A program made the position numbers and the translations under genes. Of a stretch of 64,000 nucleotides of DNA, positions 51,400 to 59,938 are shown piece after piece. The DNA comes from Bacteroidales bacterium. Lineage in GTDB: Bacteria > Bacteroidota > Bacteroidia > Bacteroidales > GCA-2748055. Position 1 is the stretch's first letter, and each line of letters begins with the position of its first letter. The notes below the pieces were generated by a model. That model was not told the origin of the DNA, ran no database searches, and saw only the letters and a program-made list of their open reading frames with translations. The DNA is taken from positions 1 to 64,000 of the forward strand of contig JARGFP010000014.1 in NCBI GenBank assembly GCA_029210585.1, in the 5' to 3' direction.

Positions 51400-51420
51400 G
51401 ACGCTGACCGGTATCACAGA

Positions 51421-51467
51421 AAAAGCCCATGAAATGAACTATTCACGTTCATCGCATGGGCTTTTTT
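51421..51467. terminator. Bidirectional terminator between convergent genes
   Basis: AAAAGCCCATG (51421-51431) pairs with CATGGGC (51455-51461) and the T run that follows. A nested ATGAAC/GTTCAT stem sits within the loop. The T run serves the plus-strand oxidoreductase gene and the A run serves the minus-strand DUF4382 gene. Confidence 0.8.
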
Positions 51468-51506
51468 ATGGAAACTTGTTATTTCCTGTGCTTCGGTTCC
51501 AATGAA

Positions 51507-51575
51507 TTATTCGCCACCTTCACCTTAGCCGTTACCTTCTCCTTCGCCTTCTCCTTCGCCTTCTCCTTCGTCATC
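51507..51575. repeat. 6/12-bp repeat crossing the DUF4382 stop codon
   Basis: TTCTCCTTCGCC units at 51537, 51549 and 51561 (plus strand) encode the Gly-Glu run on the minus strand. The hexameric pattern continues to about 51507, across the stop codon at 51525-51527, which appears as GGC TAA in place of GGC GAA. A single G-to-T change could have created the stop. Confidence 0.7.
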
Positions 51576-52430
51576 GCCGGCACCTTCTACGGGAGTGATT
51601 ACAGCATCCACGTAGGTAGCATTGCCTGCTACGACTTCCACATCATCAACAACAACTCCGAGGTATCCTTCTTTCGCAAATTCAACATTGTACATGCCGG
51701 CATCAACACCTATGATGGCGTACATCCCTGTTGAATCGGTAAAAGATGTTGTGTAAACGGTGTCGGCAGCAATGACAGCAACTTCGACACCGTCAACAGC
51801 CACATCGCTGGTATCAACAACCATTCCGGTAATACGTCCGGCATAAGTCATGTTCGAAGCCTTGATCACCGGCTTGAAGATGAATCCCTTGATACCGGCA
51901 GGGGTATTCGGATTTCCCTGGACCACGAAAGATTTGCTTACGTTGAAATCCAGCATCAGTTCAGCGGTCAATCCACCTGCCACTTCAACAGCCGGGTCAA
52001 TAAATATCTTAATACCTGTCTGGGCACCGCTGGGGACTTTCATATCGTAAACCGTACTGTCTTTCAGCATAATGCTGGCTTCAGCAACGTACAACCGAAC
52101 GAGGTCATACACACCAGTATCGATCTCGATATCCACCAGGTTGGCACTTACCCCGTTGGTAAGGTCCAGCAGGTTAAAGGAAAACACTTCTTCAGACAAT
52201 ACAGTGAAAGGGTTCCCTTCATTTTCTTCCATCTTTTCCCGGATCTCAATTTTGTTGATCACCACGTTGGCTTCGGCAACCATGTCTGTCGGGAATGGTG
52301 CATCTGTCATGCGGATTTTCAGTGTTCCTGTTGAAGAATCGGTACGTATACCTTCTTCACAACTCATCATCATACCGGTAAAGATCATTGCCAGTACGAT
52401 CAGTGTTCCAAATCTCATTTTTCTCATCAT
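51525..52430 (-). CDS. DUF4382 lipoprotein with carboxypeptidase-regulatory domain
   Basis: A 301-residue lipoprotein (lipobox MSCEE near Cys23). A DUF4382 domain (about 35-190: TLKIRMTDAPFP, INKIEIR) is followed by a carboxypeptidase-regulatory-like domain (about 195-275: AGRITGMVVDTSDVAVDGVEV). The last 20 residues are a GEGEGEG run encoded by a 12-bp repeat; in frame, G-E-type codons continue past the TAA stop for five more codons. It is a surface or periplasmic protein of unknown function, convergent with the oxidoreductase gene. Confidence 0.8.
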   Translation of the reverse strand: MMRKMRFGTLIVLAMIFTGMMMSCEEGIRTDSSTGTLKIRMTDAPFPTDMVAEANVVINKIEIREKMEENEGNPFTVLSEEVFSFNLLDLTNGVSANLVDIEIDTGVYDLVRLYVAEASIMLKDSTVYDMKVPSGAQTGIKIFIDPAVEVAGGLTAELMLDFNVSKSFVVQGNPNTPAGIKGFIFKPVIKASNMTYAGRITGMVVDTSDVAVDGVEVAVIAADTVYTTSFTDSTGMYAIIGVDAGMYNVEFAKEGYLGVVVDDVEVVAGNATYVDAVITPVEGAGDDEGEGEGEGEGEGNG

Positions 52431-52471
52431 ATTACATTTTAAAGGTTACTATTCATATTTATTTCCGATCA

Positions 52472-53188
52472 TCACGCGTTCCCGAAATGATCCTCATCAT
52501 CAAACTCCACTTCATCATTTTCATCGCAGGTTCCCATAGACTGAATAATTGCATTTTCCAGCTCCGCATTGTTCGTTACTTCTATCGTGATGCCGTCTGC
52601 TTTTTCAAGAACCACCGGGTACCCGATTTCAATGATGACCTCCTTTTTGCCTTTCACGATACCGTGCATTTCCTTGTCGCTCCCGGCCCACTTTGATTCC
52701 TGCTTCTGATATTGCGTGTCGTACAGGCTGATCGCAACGGGGTAAACAAAATCAATACATTCAATATCATCATCCTTCAATCGGTGCCTGTACCGGTTCT
52801 GAATCTGCTGCAACTCCCCGCGGTTATTAAGGACAGATGTTGTATAATCACTGAATGTAACAGTGACGGGAAAGTTGATCCGGAGGTTTTTCCTGACCTG
52901 TAAATGTTGTTGCGCAAGCATCTCTATATCTTCCCCTGAATCGATCTGGATAATTTCGTTTCTTACTTTTACCATGTAAGGAAAATCGATACTTGTCTCG
53001 CTGCACTGATCAATAATGTTGTCAAACGAACCGTCCTTCAGGGTCACCTTCAGGATTAAATCCGAAATGGTATCATCTGCAAAAAATGTGGTGGTGGTGT
53101 CAGGTTCAGTGATCTCAAAAAATTCCTCCTGGCAACCGGCCAGCATCATTCCAAATGATACGATCAATACGAGCTTTACTATATTCAT
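52472..53188 (-). CDS. Lipoprotein of unknown function
   Basis: A 238-residue protein with a lipoprotein signal (MNIVKLVLIVSFGMMLAGC). The body is beta-rich with FFADDTISDLILKVTLKDGS and ends in an acidic tail (CDENDEVEFDDEDHFGN). No family is recognised. It lies 41 bp upstream of the DUF4382 gene on the same strand, so the two lipoproteins are probably cotranscribed. Several Met codons upstream (53200, 53206) are alternative starts. Confidence 0.6.
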   Translation of the reverse strand: MNIVKLVLIVSFGMMLAGCQEEFFEITEPDTTTTFFADDTISDLILKVTLKDGSFDNIIDQCSETSIDFPYMVKVRNEIIQIDSGEDIEMLAQQHLQVRKNLRINFPVTVTFSDYTTSVLNNRGELQQIQNRYRHRLKDDDIECIDFVYPVAISLYDTQYQKQESKWAGSDKEMHGIVKGKKEVIIEIGYPVVLEKADGITIEVTNNAELENAIIQSMGTCDENDEVEFDDEDHFGNA

Positions 53189-53330
53189 TTGCTGGTGCAT
53201 TCCCATCGGGACCTGAAATTTTATTTTCACTAATAGAACAGATATACCTGGCGATCTCCTACCTGGTTTTCCTGTTTTTTTTATAACCTTGCAAAATAGA
53301 TTGTTGAACCATCGCGGTAACCAACTATGA

Positions 53331-53855
53331 ATGAATAAAAAAGCGGACATAAAAAACATGTGCCAGGAGCGGGCCTTTCACGATTTGTTTAACACCGCCG
53401 CGAAAGACCTGCATGATTACCTGTATTATAAATACGGTGCAGACAATCATCCGCAGGATATCGTTCAGACAGCTTTTCAGAAGCTCTGGGAAAACTGCAG
53501 GGATGTGCTCCCCGGGAAAGCCAGGTCGTTTTTATTCACCGTGGCCAACAATGAAATGCTGAATTCCATCGCGCGACAAAAGACCGTGTTGAACTACAGG
53601 CTGGAAAAACCCGGTGACCAGACCAACGAAACGCCCGAATTCCTGCTGGAGGAAAAAGAATACCACGACCGTCTGCAAAAGGCACTTGCTGAATTAACCG
53701 AAGACCAGAGAGTCACTTTTCTCCTGAACCGGGTGGAAGGAAAAAAACACCAGGAGATTGCCGATATGCTTGGCATATCAAGGAAAGCCGTGGAAAAACG
53801 CATATATACCGCCCTGAATATATTAAGGAAAAAAGTTGAATTGCCTTACATTTGA
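53331..53855 (+). CDS. ECF-type RNA polymerase sigma-70 factor (FecI-like)
   Basis: A 174-residue extracytoplasmic-function sigma factor. Region 2 is at about 10-80 (DLHDYLYYKYG, DIVQTAFQKLWENC) and region 4 with its HTH is at about 115-170 (LTEDQRVTFLLNRVEGKKHQEIADMLGISRKAVEKRI). It precedes fecR and a TonB-dependent receptor gene, forming the classic FecI-FecR-FecA-like regulatory unit. TAACCTTG at about 53284-53291 is a near-consensus -7 element upstream. Confidence 0.9.
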   Translation: MNKKADIKNMCQERAFHDLFNTAAKDLHDYLYYKYGADNHPQDIVQTAFQKLWENCRDVLPGKARSFLFTVANNEMLNSIARQKTVLNYRLEKPGDQTNETPEFLLEEKEYHDRLQKALAELTEDQRVTFLLNRVEGKKHQEIADMLGISRKAVEKRIYTALNILRKKVELPYI

Positions 53856-53914
53856 ACAGCAAACGGGTAGGAGAATTGAACTTTCACCTGTTATTTAATC
53901 AGAACACCTGGAAA

Positions 53915-55072
53915 ATGAAGAACGGGGATAACATAAAAAAATGGCTTGCCGGCGAATTATCAGAGGCTGAGAGAAAGCAATTTGAGGATATGGAGGAGTT
54001 CGCCGGCATCCAAAAACTGCTGGAGGCGGTACAACATTTTAAGGCCCCGGAATATGACATCCAGGGGGAATACAGCAGGCTGACCGAAAAAAGAAAATCT
54101 GCTGAAAACAGAAGAGCTTCCGATAGTAACAGGCGTAACAATAACAGCCGGCTGCTATCCGGAAACAAAATGGCCACGGAAAACAGGAGAGCTTCCGATA
54201 GTAACAGGCGTAACAATAACAGCCGGCTGCTATCCGGAAACAAAATGGCCACGGAAAACAGAAGAACTGAGGAGAACAGGAGGACTGAGAAAAGCTGGAT
54301 GGCCGGGAAGGAAAGGAGGTCCGGGAAGGAAAGGACCGCTGAGCACAAATCTGTTGTCCTGTCTGCACGGATGCAGCCATTGCTGAAAATAGCAGCCATC
54401 CTGGTGATCGCCCTCACTGCAGGTTATTTCCTGTATCGTACCGTGCTGCCTTCCGCCGGCAGCGGTAAATGGATCTCAGAACAACCAGCGCTGTATTTAC
54501 CCGACTCGTCCTTTGTTGCACTGAATACAGCATCGAGGATCAGGATTGCTGAGAAAAAATGGGACGAAGAAAGGGTTGTTGAATTAGAGGGTGAGGCATT
54601 TTTCAGTGTAAAAGAAGGCGTGCAGTTCAGGGTGCAAACCACGCAGGGGATGGTCTCCGTACTGGGTACCGAATTCAGCGTGAAGGACCGTGAAGGTTTT
54701 TTCCAGGTGACATGCTATTCCGGATCGGTCAGGGTTGCCACCCAACACCGTTCGACGGTTCTGCACCCCCAATCCTCCTACAGGATGATCAACGGGAAGG
54801 AAGAGAACTTTATCTATTCCGGCACATCAGCGCCTGACTGGTTCCAGGAAGAGAGCAGTTTCAGGAGTGTTCCGCTCAGGTTTGTAATTGACGAACTGGA
54901 ATTGCAATACAATGTAACCGTTGAAGCACGGGATGTTGATGTCAACCAATTATTTACCGGCAGTTTTTCCCATAAAAATCTCGATATTGCATTAAAAGCA
55001 ATTACAATCCCTGTAGATTTGCAATACGAGATCAACAAAAATAAAATCGTACTCACTGTTGAAGGTAAATAA
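53915..55072 (+). CDS. fecR: FecR-family anti-sigma/regulator with expanded basic linker
   Basis: A 385-residue protein: a cytoplasmic anti-sigma head, an Arg/Asn/Ser-rich linker, a membrane helix (about 156-176), and a periplasmic FecR domain with VVELEGEAFFSVK and VSVLGTEFSV. The C-terminal STN-like region with VTVEARDVDVNQLFTGSF follows. The linker is swollen by a 75-bp duplication that repeats ENRRASDSNRRNNNSRLLSG twice, followed by ENRRTE repeats. The ATG at 53915 is chosen over a TTG at 53852. The 3' end overlaps the receptor start by 14 bp. Confidence 0.87.
   Translation: MKNGDNIKKWLAGELSEAERKQFEDMEEFAGIQKLLEAVQHFKAPEYDIQGEYSRLTEKRKSAENRRASDSNRRNNNSRLLSGNKMATENRRASDSNRRNNNSRLLSGNKMATENRRTEENRRTEKSWMAGKERRSGKERTAEHKSVVLSARMQPLLKIAAILVIALTAGYFLYRTVLPSAGSGKWISEQPALYLPDSSFVALNTASRIRIAEKKWDEERVVELEGEAFFSVKEGVQFRVQTTQGMVSVLGTEFSVKDREGFFQVTCYSGSVRVATQHRSTVLHPQSSYRMINGKEENFIYSGTSAPDWFQEESSFRSVPLRFVIDELELQYNVTVEARDVDVNQLFTGSFSHKNLDIALKAITIPVDLQYEINKNKIVLTVEGK
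54104..54289. repeat. 75-bp coding duplication in fecR
   Basis: A 75-bp unit at 54104-54178 is repeated at 54179-54253 with very few changes. A partial third copy begins at 54254, where 18-bp sub-units (GAAAACAGAAGAACTGAG, then GAGAACAGGAGGACTGAG) follow. The length keeps the reading frame. Confidence 0.9.
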
Positions 55073-57578
55073 ACAAGCGATTGCCGTATCGTTTCTTTTA
55101 AGTGCGTTGAGCTTCCAGGCGTTTGCCCAAAACACAGCAGCTGAACCTCTTGATAGTCTGCTCATGTATCTTGAGGACCGGTTCGACGTGGTGTTTACCT
55201 TCGCGGATGCAAATGTCGGGGGGGTATATGTAGCAGTTCCAACCTATGACCTGGCGCTTGAGGCCCTCCTTGCAGAGATAGAGAAACAAACCAACCTGCA
55301 CTTTCAATTTGTAAATACCCGGTATATCGCCGTTCAAAAAAAAGTGTCCCGGACAACTGTATCCGGAACCATCATCGACCGATCCACCGGGGAGAAACTC
55401 GAAGCTGCGGCGATATATTCAGGAGATAACCATACAATAAGCGATAAGAACGGTTTTTTTTTCCTGGAAGTAAAGGCAGGGAAAGAGGCAGTTTTGGTGA
55501 TCAGGCACCTTGGCTACCACACATTGTCCCTTGAACAGGAGGACTGGGGGCGGGATTCAACTGTATATGGGCTGGTGCCGGCTGTTCAGAAGCTTGAGGA
55601 AGTCAGGCTGGACTATATTTCCAGGGGGATCCGGAAACTGCCGGATGGTGCTGTCCGGCTGAATGTGCAGAACCTGGAAGTGCTGCCGGGACTTGCTCAG
55701 CCCGATGTATTACAGGTCATACAAATCCTGCCAGGCATACAAAGTATCAACGAAACGGTTTCGGAAATCAACACCCGGGGAGGGAGCAATGACCAGAACC
55801 TGGTGTTGTGGGACGGGGTAAAGATGTACCAGACCGGTCATTTCTTCGGGCTGATATCGGCCTTCAATTCACATTTGATCCACCAGGCAAAAGTGATCAA
55901 GAACGGGACCAGCGCTGCCTATGATGAAGGCATTTCCGGTACCATCGATATGCAGCAGCAGGACTACCTGGTAAACGAGATGGAATTCAGTACCGGTATG
56001 GATATGCTGGCTGCTGATTTCATCGCAAAGGTGCCAGTGACGCAAAAATTCTCGTTCATACTCGGGGCCAGGCACAGCATCAGCAACCTGTTGAAAACGC
56101 CCACCTATAAAAGCTATTACAAAAGAGCGTTTGCCCATACCGGGGTAATGCTTACACAACCCGGAGCCGATACCACGGTGGATACTTACCATGATTTTTC
56201 GTTCTACGATGTAAGCGCCAGGCTGATGTATGATATCTCGGGAAAGGACAAGGTGCGCCTGAGTATATTGAACAACCGGAATACGATCGCTTTTGAAGAG
56301 CGCGCCACCATCAGGGATACATTGTACACGAGAGAAAGCCGTCTCAGGCAATGGAACCTGTTGTCCAATTTAGGCTATACGCGAACATGGTCGGAGGACC
56401 ATACCACGCAGTTGTCTGCTTTTGTTTCCAACTACCAGCTGGAAGGCAGCAATGTCTCAATATCCGGGGACCAGTTTCATGTCCAGGAAAACGAAGTACT
56501 CGACTGGGGGATGAAGCTGGAATCGAAAAACAGGATCTGGAGGCGGGCAGAACTTTTAAGCGGCTACCAATTCAGGGAAGTGGGGATCAGGAACCTGGAC
56601 AATTTACTGAAACCGAATTACAGCAGGGAGGTCAAGGATGTGTTGCGCATACATTCACTCTACACGGAAGCCGAATTCACTGAATTGTTAAAGAATCTGT
56701 ATGTGCGGACCGGCATGCGTTTCAACTATTATTCAAAATTCAACCATTTTTCCATTGAGCCCCGCGTGGCAATCAAATACCGGTTAAGCAATCATTTCTC
56801 CCTGGAAGTACTGGCCGAAAAGAAAAGTCAGCACACGACACAGTTGATCGATTATCAAACTGATTTCCTGGGTATTGAAAACCGCAGATGGGTGCTGTCA
56901 AACAACGAAAGCGTACCCCTGCTTTTTAGCCGGCAGCTTTCAGCAGGGATACAGTACAATAGGAACAACTTGCTTGTTTCAGTCGAAGGATATCTCAAAC
57001 ATGTTACCGGGATCATCACCCCGAGCCAGGGATTCCAGAACCAGCTGCAGTATGTGTATTCCATCGGTGACTATTATGCCCGGGGGGTGGAGTTCCTTGT
57101 TAACAAGCGATTCAGCCATGCAAATACGTGGGTCACCTATACCCTGGCCAGGAACAACTATTTCTTTCCTGAGTTCACTCCATCCATTTTTCCCAATAAC
57201 CTCGACATCAGGCATGCATTGTCCATGGGAGGCAGCTTCACTTTTGACAATTTTGAACTATCGGCCGGATTTAATTACAGGACCGGCAAGCCTTATACCA
57301 GGCCGGCACAGGATCAGTTGAACGAACGCAATGAAATTACCTACGAAGCACCCAACAGTGCAAGACTCGGGGATTATATCAGGCTGGACATATCCGGCAA
57401 CTATACGTTGAAGGTAAAACAGGTTAATGGGCAACTGGGCATATCCATCTGGAATGTCCTGAACCGGGACAATCCCTACAAGATTTTTTACCGTGTGAAT
57501 GAAGAAAATGAGATAGCGCAGATTACCCGGTACACCCTTGGTTTTACCCCGAATGTGGTGTTGAGGTTCAGGTTTTAA
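55059..57578 (+). CDS. TonB-dependent outer-membrane receptor, FecA-like
   Basis: An 839-residue receptor: signal peptide (cleavage near FAQ), an STN (secretin/TonB N-terminal) domain (about 28-90: LDSLLMYLEDRFDVVFTF), then a carboxypeptidase-regulatory domain and plug with VLQVIQILPGIQSINETVSE and NTRGGSNDQN. A C-terminal 22-strand barrel ends in RFRF. The start is TTG at 55059, overlapping fecR by 14 bp. The STN domain and gene order indicate that the receptor signals through FecR to the sigma factor. The ligand is unknown; it is not accompanied by a SusD-like gene. Confidence 0.88.
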   Translation: MKVNKQAIAVSFLLSALSFQAFAQNTAAEPLDSLLMYLEDRFDVVFTFADANVGGVYVAVPTYDLALEALLAEIEKQTNLHFQFVNTRYIAVQKKVSRTTVSGTIIDRSTGEKLEAAAIYSGDNHTISDKNGFFFLEVKAGKEAVLVIRHLGYHTLSLEQEDWGRDSTVYGLVPAVQKLEEVRLDYISRGIRKLPDGAVRLNVQNLEVLPGLAQPDVLQVIQILPGIQSINETVSEINTRGGSNDQNLVLWDGVKMYQTGHFFGLISAFNSHLIHQAKVIKNGTSAAYDEGISGTIDMQQQDYLVNEMEFSTGMDMLAADFIAKVPVTQKFSFILGARHSISNLLKTPTYKSYYKRAFAHTGVMLTQPGADTTVDTYHDFSFYDVSARLMYDISGKDKVRLSILNNRNTIAFEERATIRDTLYTRESRLRQWNLLSNLGYTRTWSEDHTTQLSAFVSNYQLEGSNVSISGDQFHVQENEVLDWGMKLESKNRIWRRAELLSGYQFREVGIRNLDNLLKPNYSREVKDVLRIHSLYTEAEFTELLKNLYVRTGMRFNYYSKFNHFSIEPRVAIKYRLSNHFSLEVLAEKKSQHTTQLIDYQTDFLGIENRRWVLSNNESVPLLFSRQLSAGIQYNRNNLLVSVEGYLKHVTGIITPSQGFQNQLQYVYSIGDYYARGVEFLVNKRFSHANTWVTYTLARNNYFFPEFTPSIFPNNLDIRHALSMGGSFTFDNFELSAGFNYRTGKPYTRPAQDQLNERNEITYEAPNSARLGDYIRLDISGNYTLKVKQVNGQLGISIWNVLNRDNPYKIFYRVNEENEIAQITRYTLGFTPNVVLRFRF

Positions 57579-57624
57579 GCTGCTTTTCCTATGCCGGCCG
57601 CCGTGGTCCTGTAACGGTGTCTCA

Positions 57625-57816
57625 TTAATCAATACGCTTGATGATGCTTGCACTGCGATGGCCATAAGGCAGTGAACCTCCTTCGTCCTCCTTCAGTTTC
57701 TTCCATGCCCTGGAAATGATGATCTCATCCACATCTTCTTTTTTGCAAGGGAGTTCCACCACGTACTCTTCGCCTGCGTATGTGGCGATATTCAGTTTTA
57801 CGATTGCTTTTCCCAT
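57625..57816 (-). CDS. Small conserved protein of unknown function
   Basis: A 63-residue soluble protein with alternating beta-strand and helix pattern (KAIVKLNIATYAGEEYVV and VDEIIISRAWKKLKED). It has no signal or membrane segment and I do not recognise a family. It is convergent with the receptor gene. Composition and clean codon use make it more likely real than a chance frame. Confidence 0.5.
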   Translation of the reverse strand: MGKAIVKLNIATYAGEEYVVELPCKKEDVDEIIISRAWKKLKEDEGGSLPYGHRSASIIKRID

Positions 57817-58240
57817 GATCGCTTATTCTGAATATAAATGTAATGATTTTTTGTTTTGCAGAAAATAATTGCATCATCACCTGTTACCCTGACAGGAAAA
57901 ACTGCTGATCTGAATCACCTGACATGGGAAATAAAGCCCGCATTCTGTTGCTTCGGTCAGCTGAATATTGCTTTCAAAACTTCCTAGTGCCGTGGCAGAT
58001 GCATGCAGGACCAACCTGAAACGGAACCTGGAAACGGACGAAATCATCCCAAACATGTCCGAATGGATAAAGTGCTTATGAAAGAAGCTGAACAACACAT
58101 AAATATTATAATTTCCATTTTCTAAAAAAGTGTACATTTATTTGTCCTCATACTGATTTGTGGGTCTATTCAAAAGGTGAAGTTGGGAAGTATTGCGGCT
58201 ACTGTCTGAAGTCGGGTATTCACTTTATTTTACCAGGTCG
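57817..58240. other. Intergenic region without a convincing gene
   Basis: About 420 bp between the small minus-strand gene and the next outer-membrane protein gene. A minus-strand frame (57877-58137, 86 residues) lacks family features and is Phe/Ser-rich, so I do not call it. The region should hold the promoter of the downstream two-gene unit. Confidence 0.45.
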
Positions 58241-59935
58241 ATGAATTGCAATAATGCATTTCTTTTTATTCTCCTATGTTGCTTTCCACGCCCAGTATTT
58301 TCGCAGAATATTGCTGAAATGCTAACAAACGATGAGCTGAAAATTTCCGGCAGGCTCGGAGCATCCATGGTCTTTTATGATGTCGAAGGAAGGGAAACCA
58401 CCCGCTCTCCATTCACCTGGATGCTCGTTGGAAACCCGGTGATCAGCTACCGCGGCATCACCCTGCCCTTCTCAATGACGATCAGTGAGCAAAACAGCAG
58501 CTTCCGGCAGCCTTTCAATAAAATTGGTGCCAGCCCTTATTATAAATGGGCGAAATTCCACCTGGGCTACCGGAATCCTGTTTTTTCAAAATATACCCTT
58601 GGCGGACATACGATTCTCGGGGCAGGAGGAGAATTTAACCCGGGGAATTTCCGGGTTGGCATCATGTACGGCCGCCTGTTGAAGCCTCTGGACAGCAATC
58701 CCCTGCAACTTTTTCAGCCGGGAACCTATGCAACCACATCCTATAAAAGAAACGGACTGGCCCTTAAGCTGGGATATGGCACAAGCACAAACTATGTTGA
58801 CTTCCTGTTCTTCAACGGCTGGGATATGCCCAACTCGATAACACAGGAGAGTCAGCTCACCTTAAAGCCTGCTGAGAATGCTGTTATATCCATCATATCC
58901 GAACAAAAAATAAAGGAGCATATCACATTCGGACTGGAGTATGCGGCAAGTACCTATACTGATAACAGTTTACTGGACGATTTGCCCGGTTTGCCCGACT
59001 CCCCGGACACGGAAGTTGCTTTTTTTTCGGGCATCATGAAAACCAATATTTCCTCCCGACGGAGCAACGCCCTGGATACATACTTCGGATACAGCCAGGA
59101 CTGGTTCGGGTTGAAGCTGCGGTTAAAACAGATCGACCCGGGATACCGCTCCATGGGGACATGGTATATGCAAAATGATTACAGGAACCTTACGATCGAA
59201 CCCAGATTGCAGTTTCATGAAAACAAGTATGTGCTCAGCTCCAGCCTGGGTTTGCAACGGGATAACCTGAAAAATCCCGAATCCCCCCGGATGAACCGCA
59301 CCATTGGCTCCATCTCGTTGTCGGCAAATCCCGTGCAATGGTATAAAGCCGATCTCCTCTATTCAAATTACGACCTGAACCAGATAAATGAATCGTACGG
59401 GATCGACTCCCTCCTGTCACTTTCACAAACAACGCAATCACTGGGCGTCAATCAGAACATTAGCCTTGCAGGGGAAAATTTTACACAAAACCTGTTTGTT
59501 TCCCTGAACCGGCAGTTGCTCAGGGATAAAAATCCCACCATCGCCGAATTCACCAATTATACTTCGAATATCCTGCTGGCGAGTTACATGGTCAATTACC
59601 TTCCCAGGCAAATGAGCCTGACCCTGAGCTACAATCATACCTCGTTTAATCTAAGCACCCTGGAAACCAGGGTATCCGGACCGGTTGTGGCATATTCGGC
59701 CTCGTTCCTGAAAAATGCATTGAACCTGTCGGTCAGCAATGCCTTCTATACAACCATCCTGAACGGGGAAGACAGCAGTAAAATCAATATTTTCCGGATA
59801 AACAGTTCCTACAGGTTCAATAAAAAGCACCTGGCAAAAGCAGGTTTCTTCCTGAATAACAATACTAACATTCAGAACACCGGAACTTCCATTGTTGAGA
59901 AAAAGGCTGAATTGGGTTATTCCTATATCTTTTAA
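58241..59935 (+). CDS. Outer-membrane beta-barrel protein of unknown function
   Basis: A 564-residue exported protein (signal ending near PVFSQ). The body shows alternating amphipathic strands with many aromatic residues and ends with a Tyr/Phe-type last strand (AELGYSYIF), suggesting a barrel of 18 or more strands. No family is recognised by eye. It ends 3 bp before the start of a very large secreted protein gene, implying a two-gene unit in which this could be the outer-membrane partner. The ATG at 58241 is chosen for its signal peptide. Confidence 0.6.
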   Translation: MNCNNAFLFILLCCFPRPVFSQNIAEMLTNDELKISGRLGASMVFYDVEGRETTRSPFTWMLVGNPVISYRGITLPFSMTISEQNSSFRQPFNKIGASPYYKWAKFHLGYRNPVFSKYTLGGHTILGAGGEFNPGNFRVGIMYGRLLKPLDSNPLQLFQPGTYATTSYKRNGLALKLGYGTSTNYVDFLFFNGWDMPNSITQESQLTLKPAENAVISIISEQKIKEHITFGLEYAASTYTDNSLLDDLPGLPDSPDTEVAFFSGIMKTNISSRRSNALDTYFGYSQDWFGLKLRLKQIDPGYRSMGTWYMQNDYRNLTIEPRLQFHENKYVLSSSLGLQRDNLKNPESPRMNRTIGSISLSANPVQWYKADLLYSNYDLNQINESYGIDSLLSLSQTTQSLGVNQNISLAGENFTQNLFVSLNRQLLRDKNPTIAEFTNYTSNILLASYMVNYLPRQMSLTLSYNHTSFNLSTLETRVSGPVVAYSASFLKNALNLSVSNAFYTTILNGEDSSKINIFRINSSYRFNKKHLAKAGFFLNNNTNIQNTGTSIVEKKAELGYSYIF

Positions 59936-59938
59936 AAA

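Noticed and set aside
57877-58137. 86-residue minus-strand frame
   Set aside because: It has no domain features and a Phe/Ser-rich composition like chance frames, and it lies in a region expected to hold a promoter.
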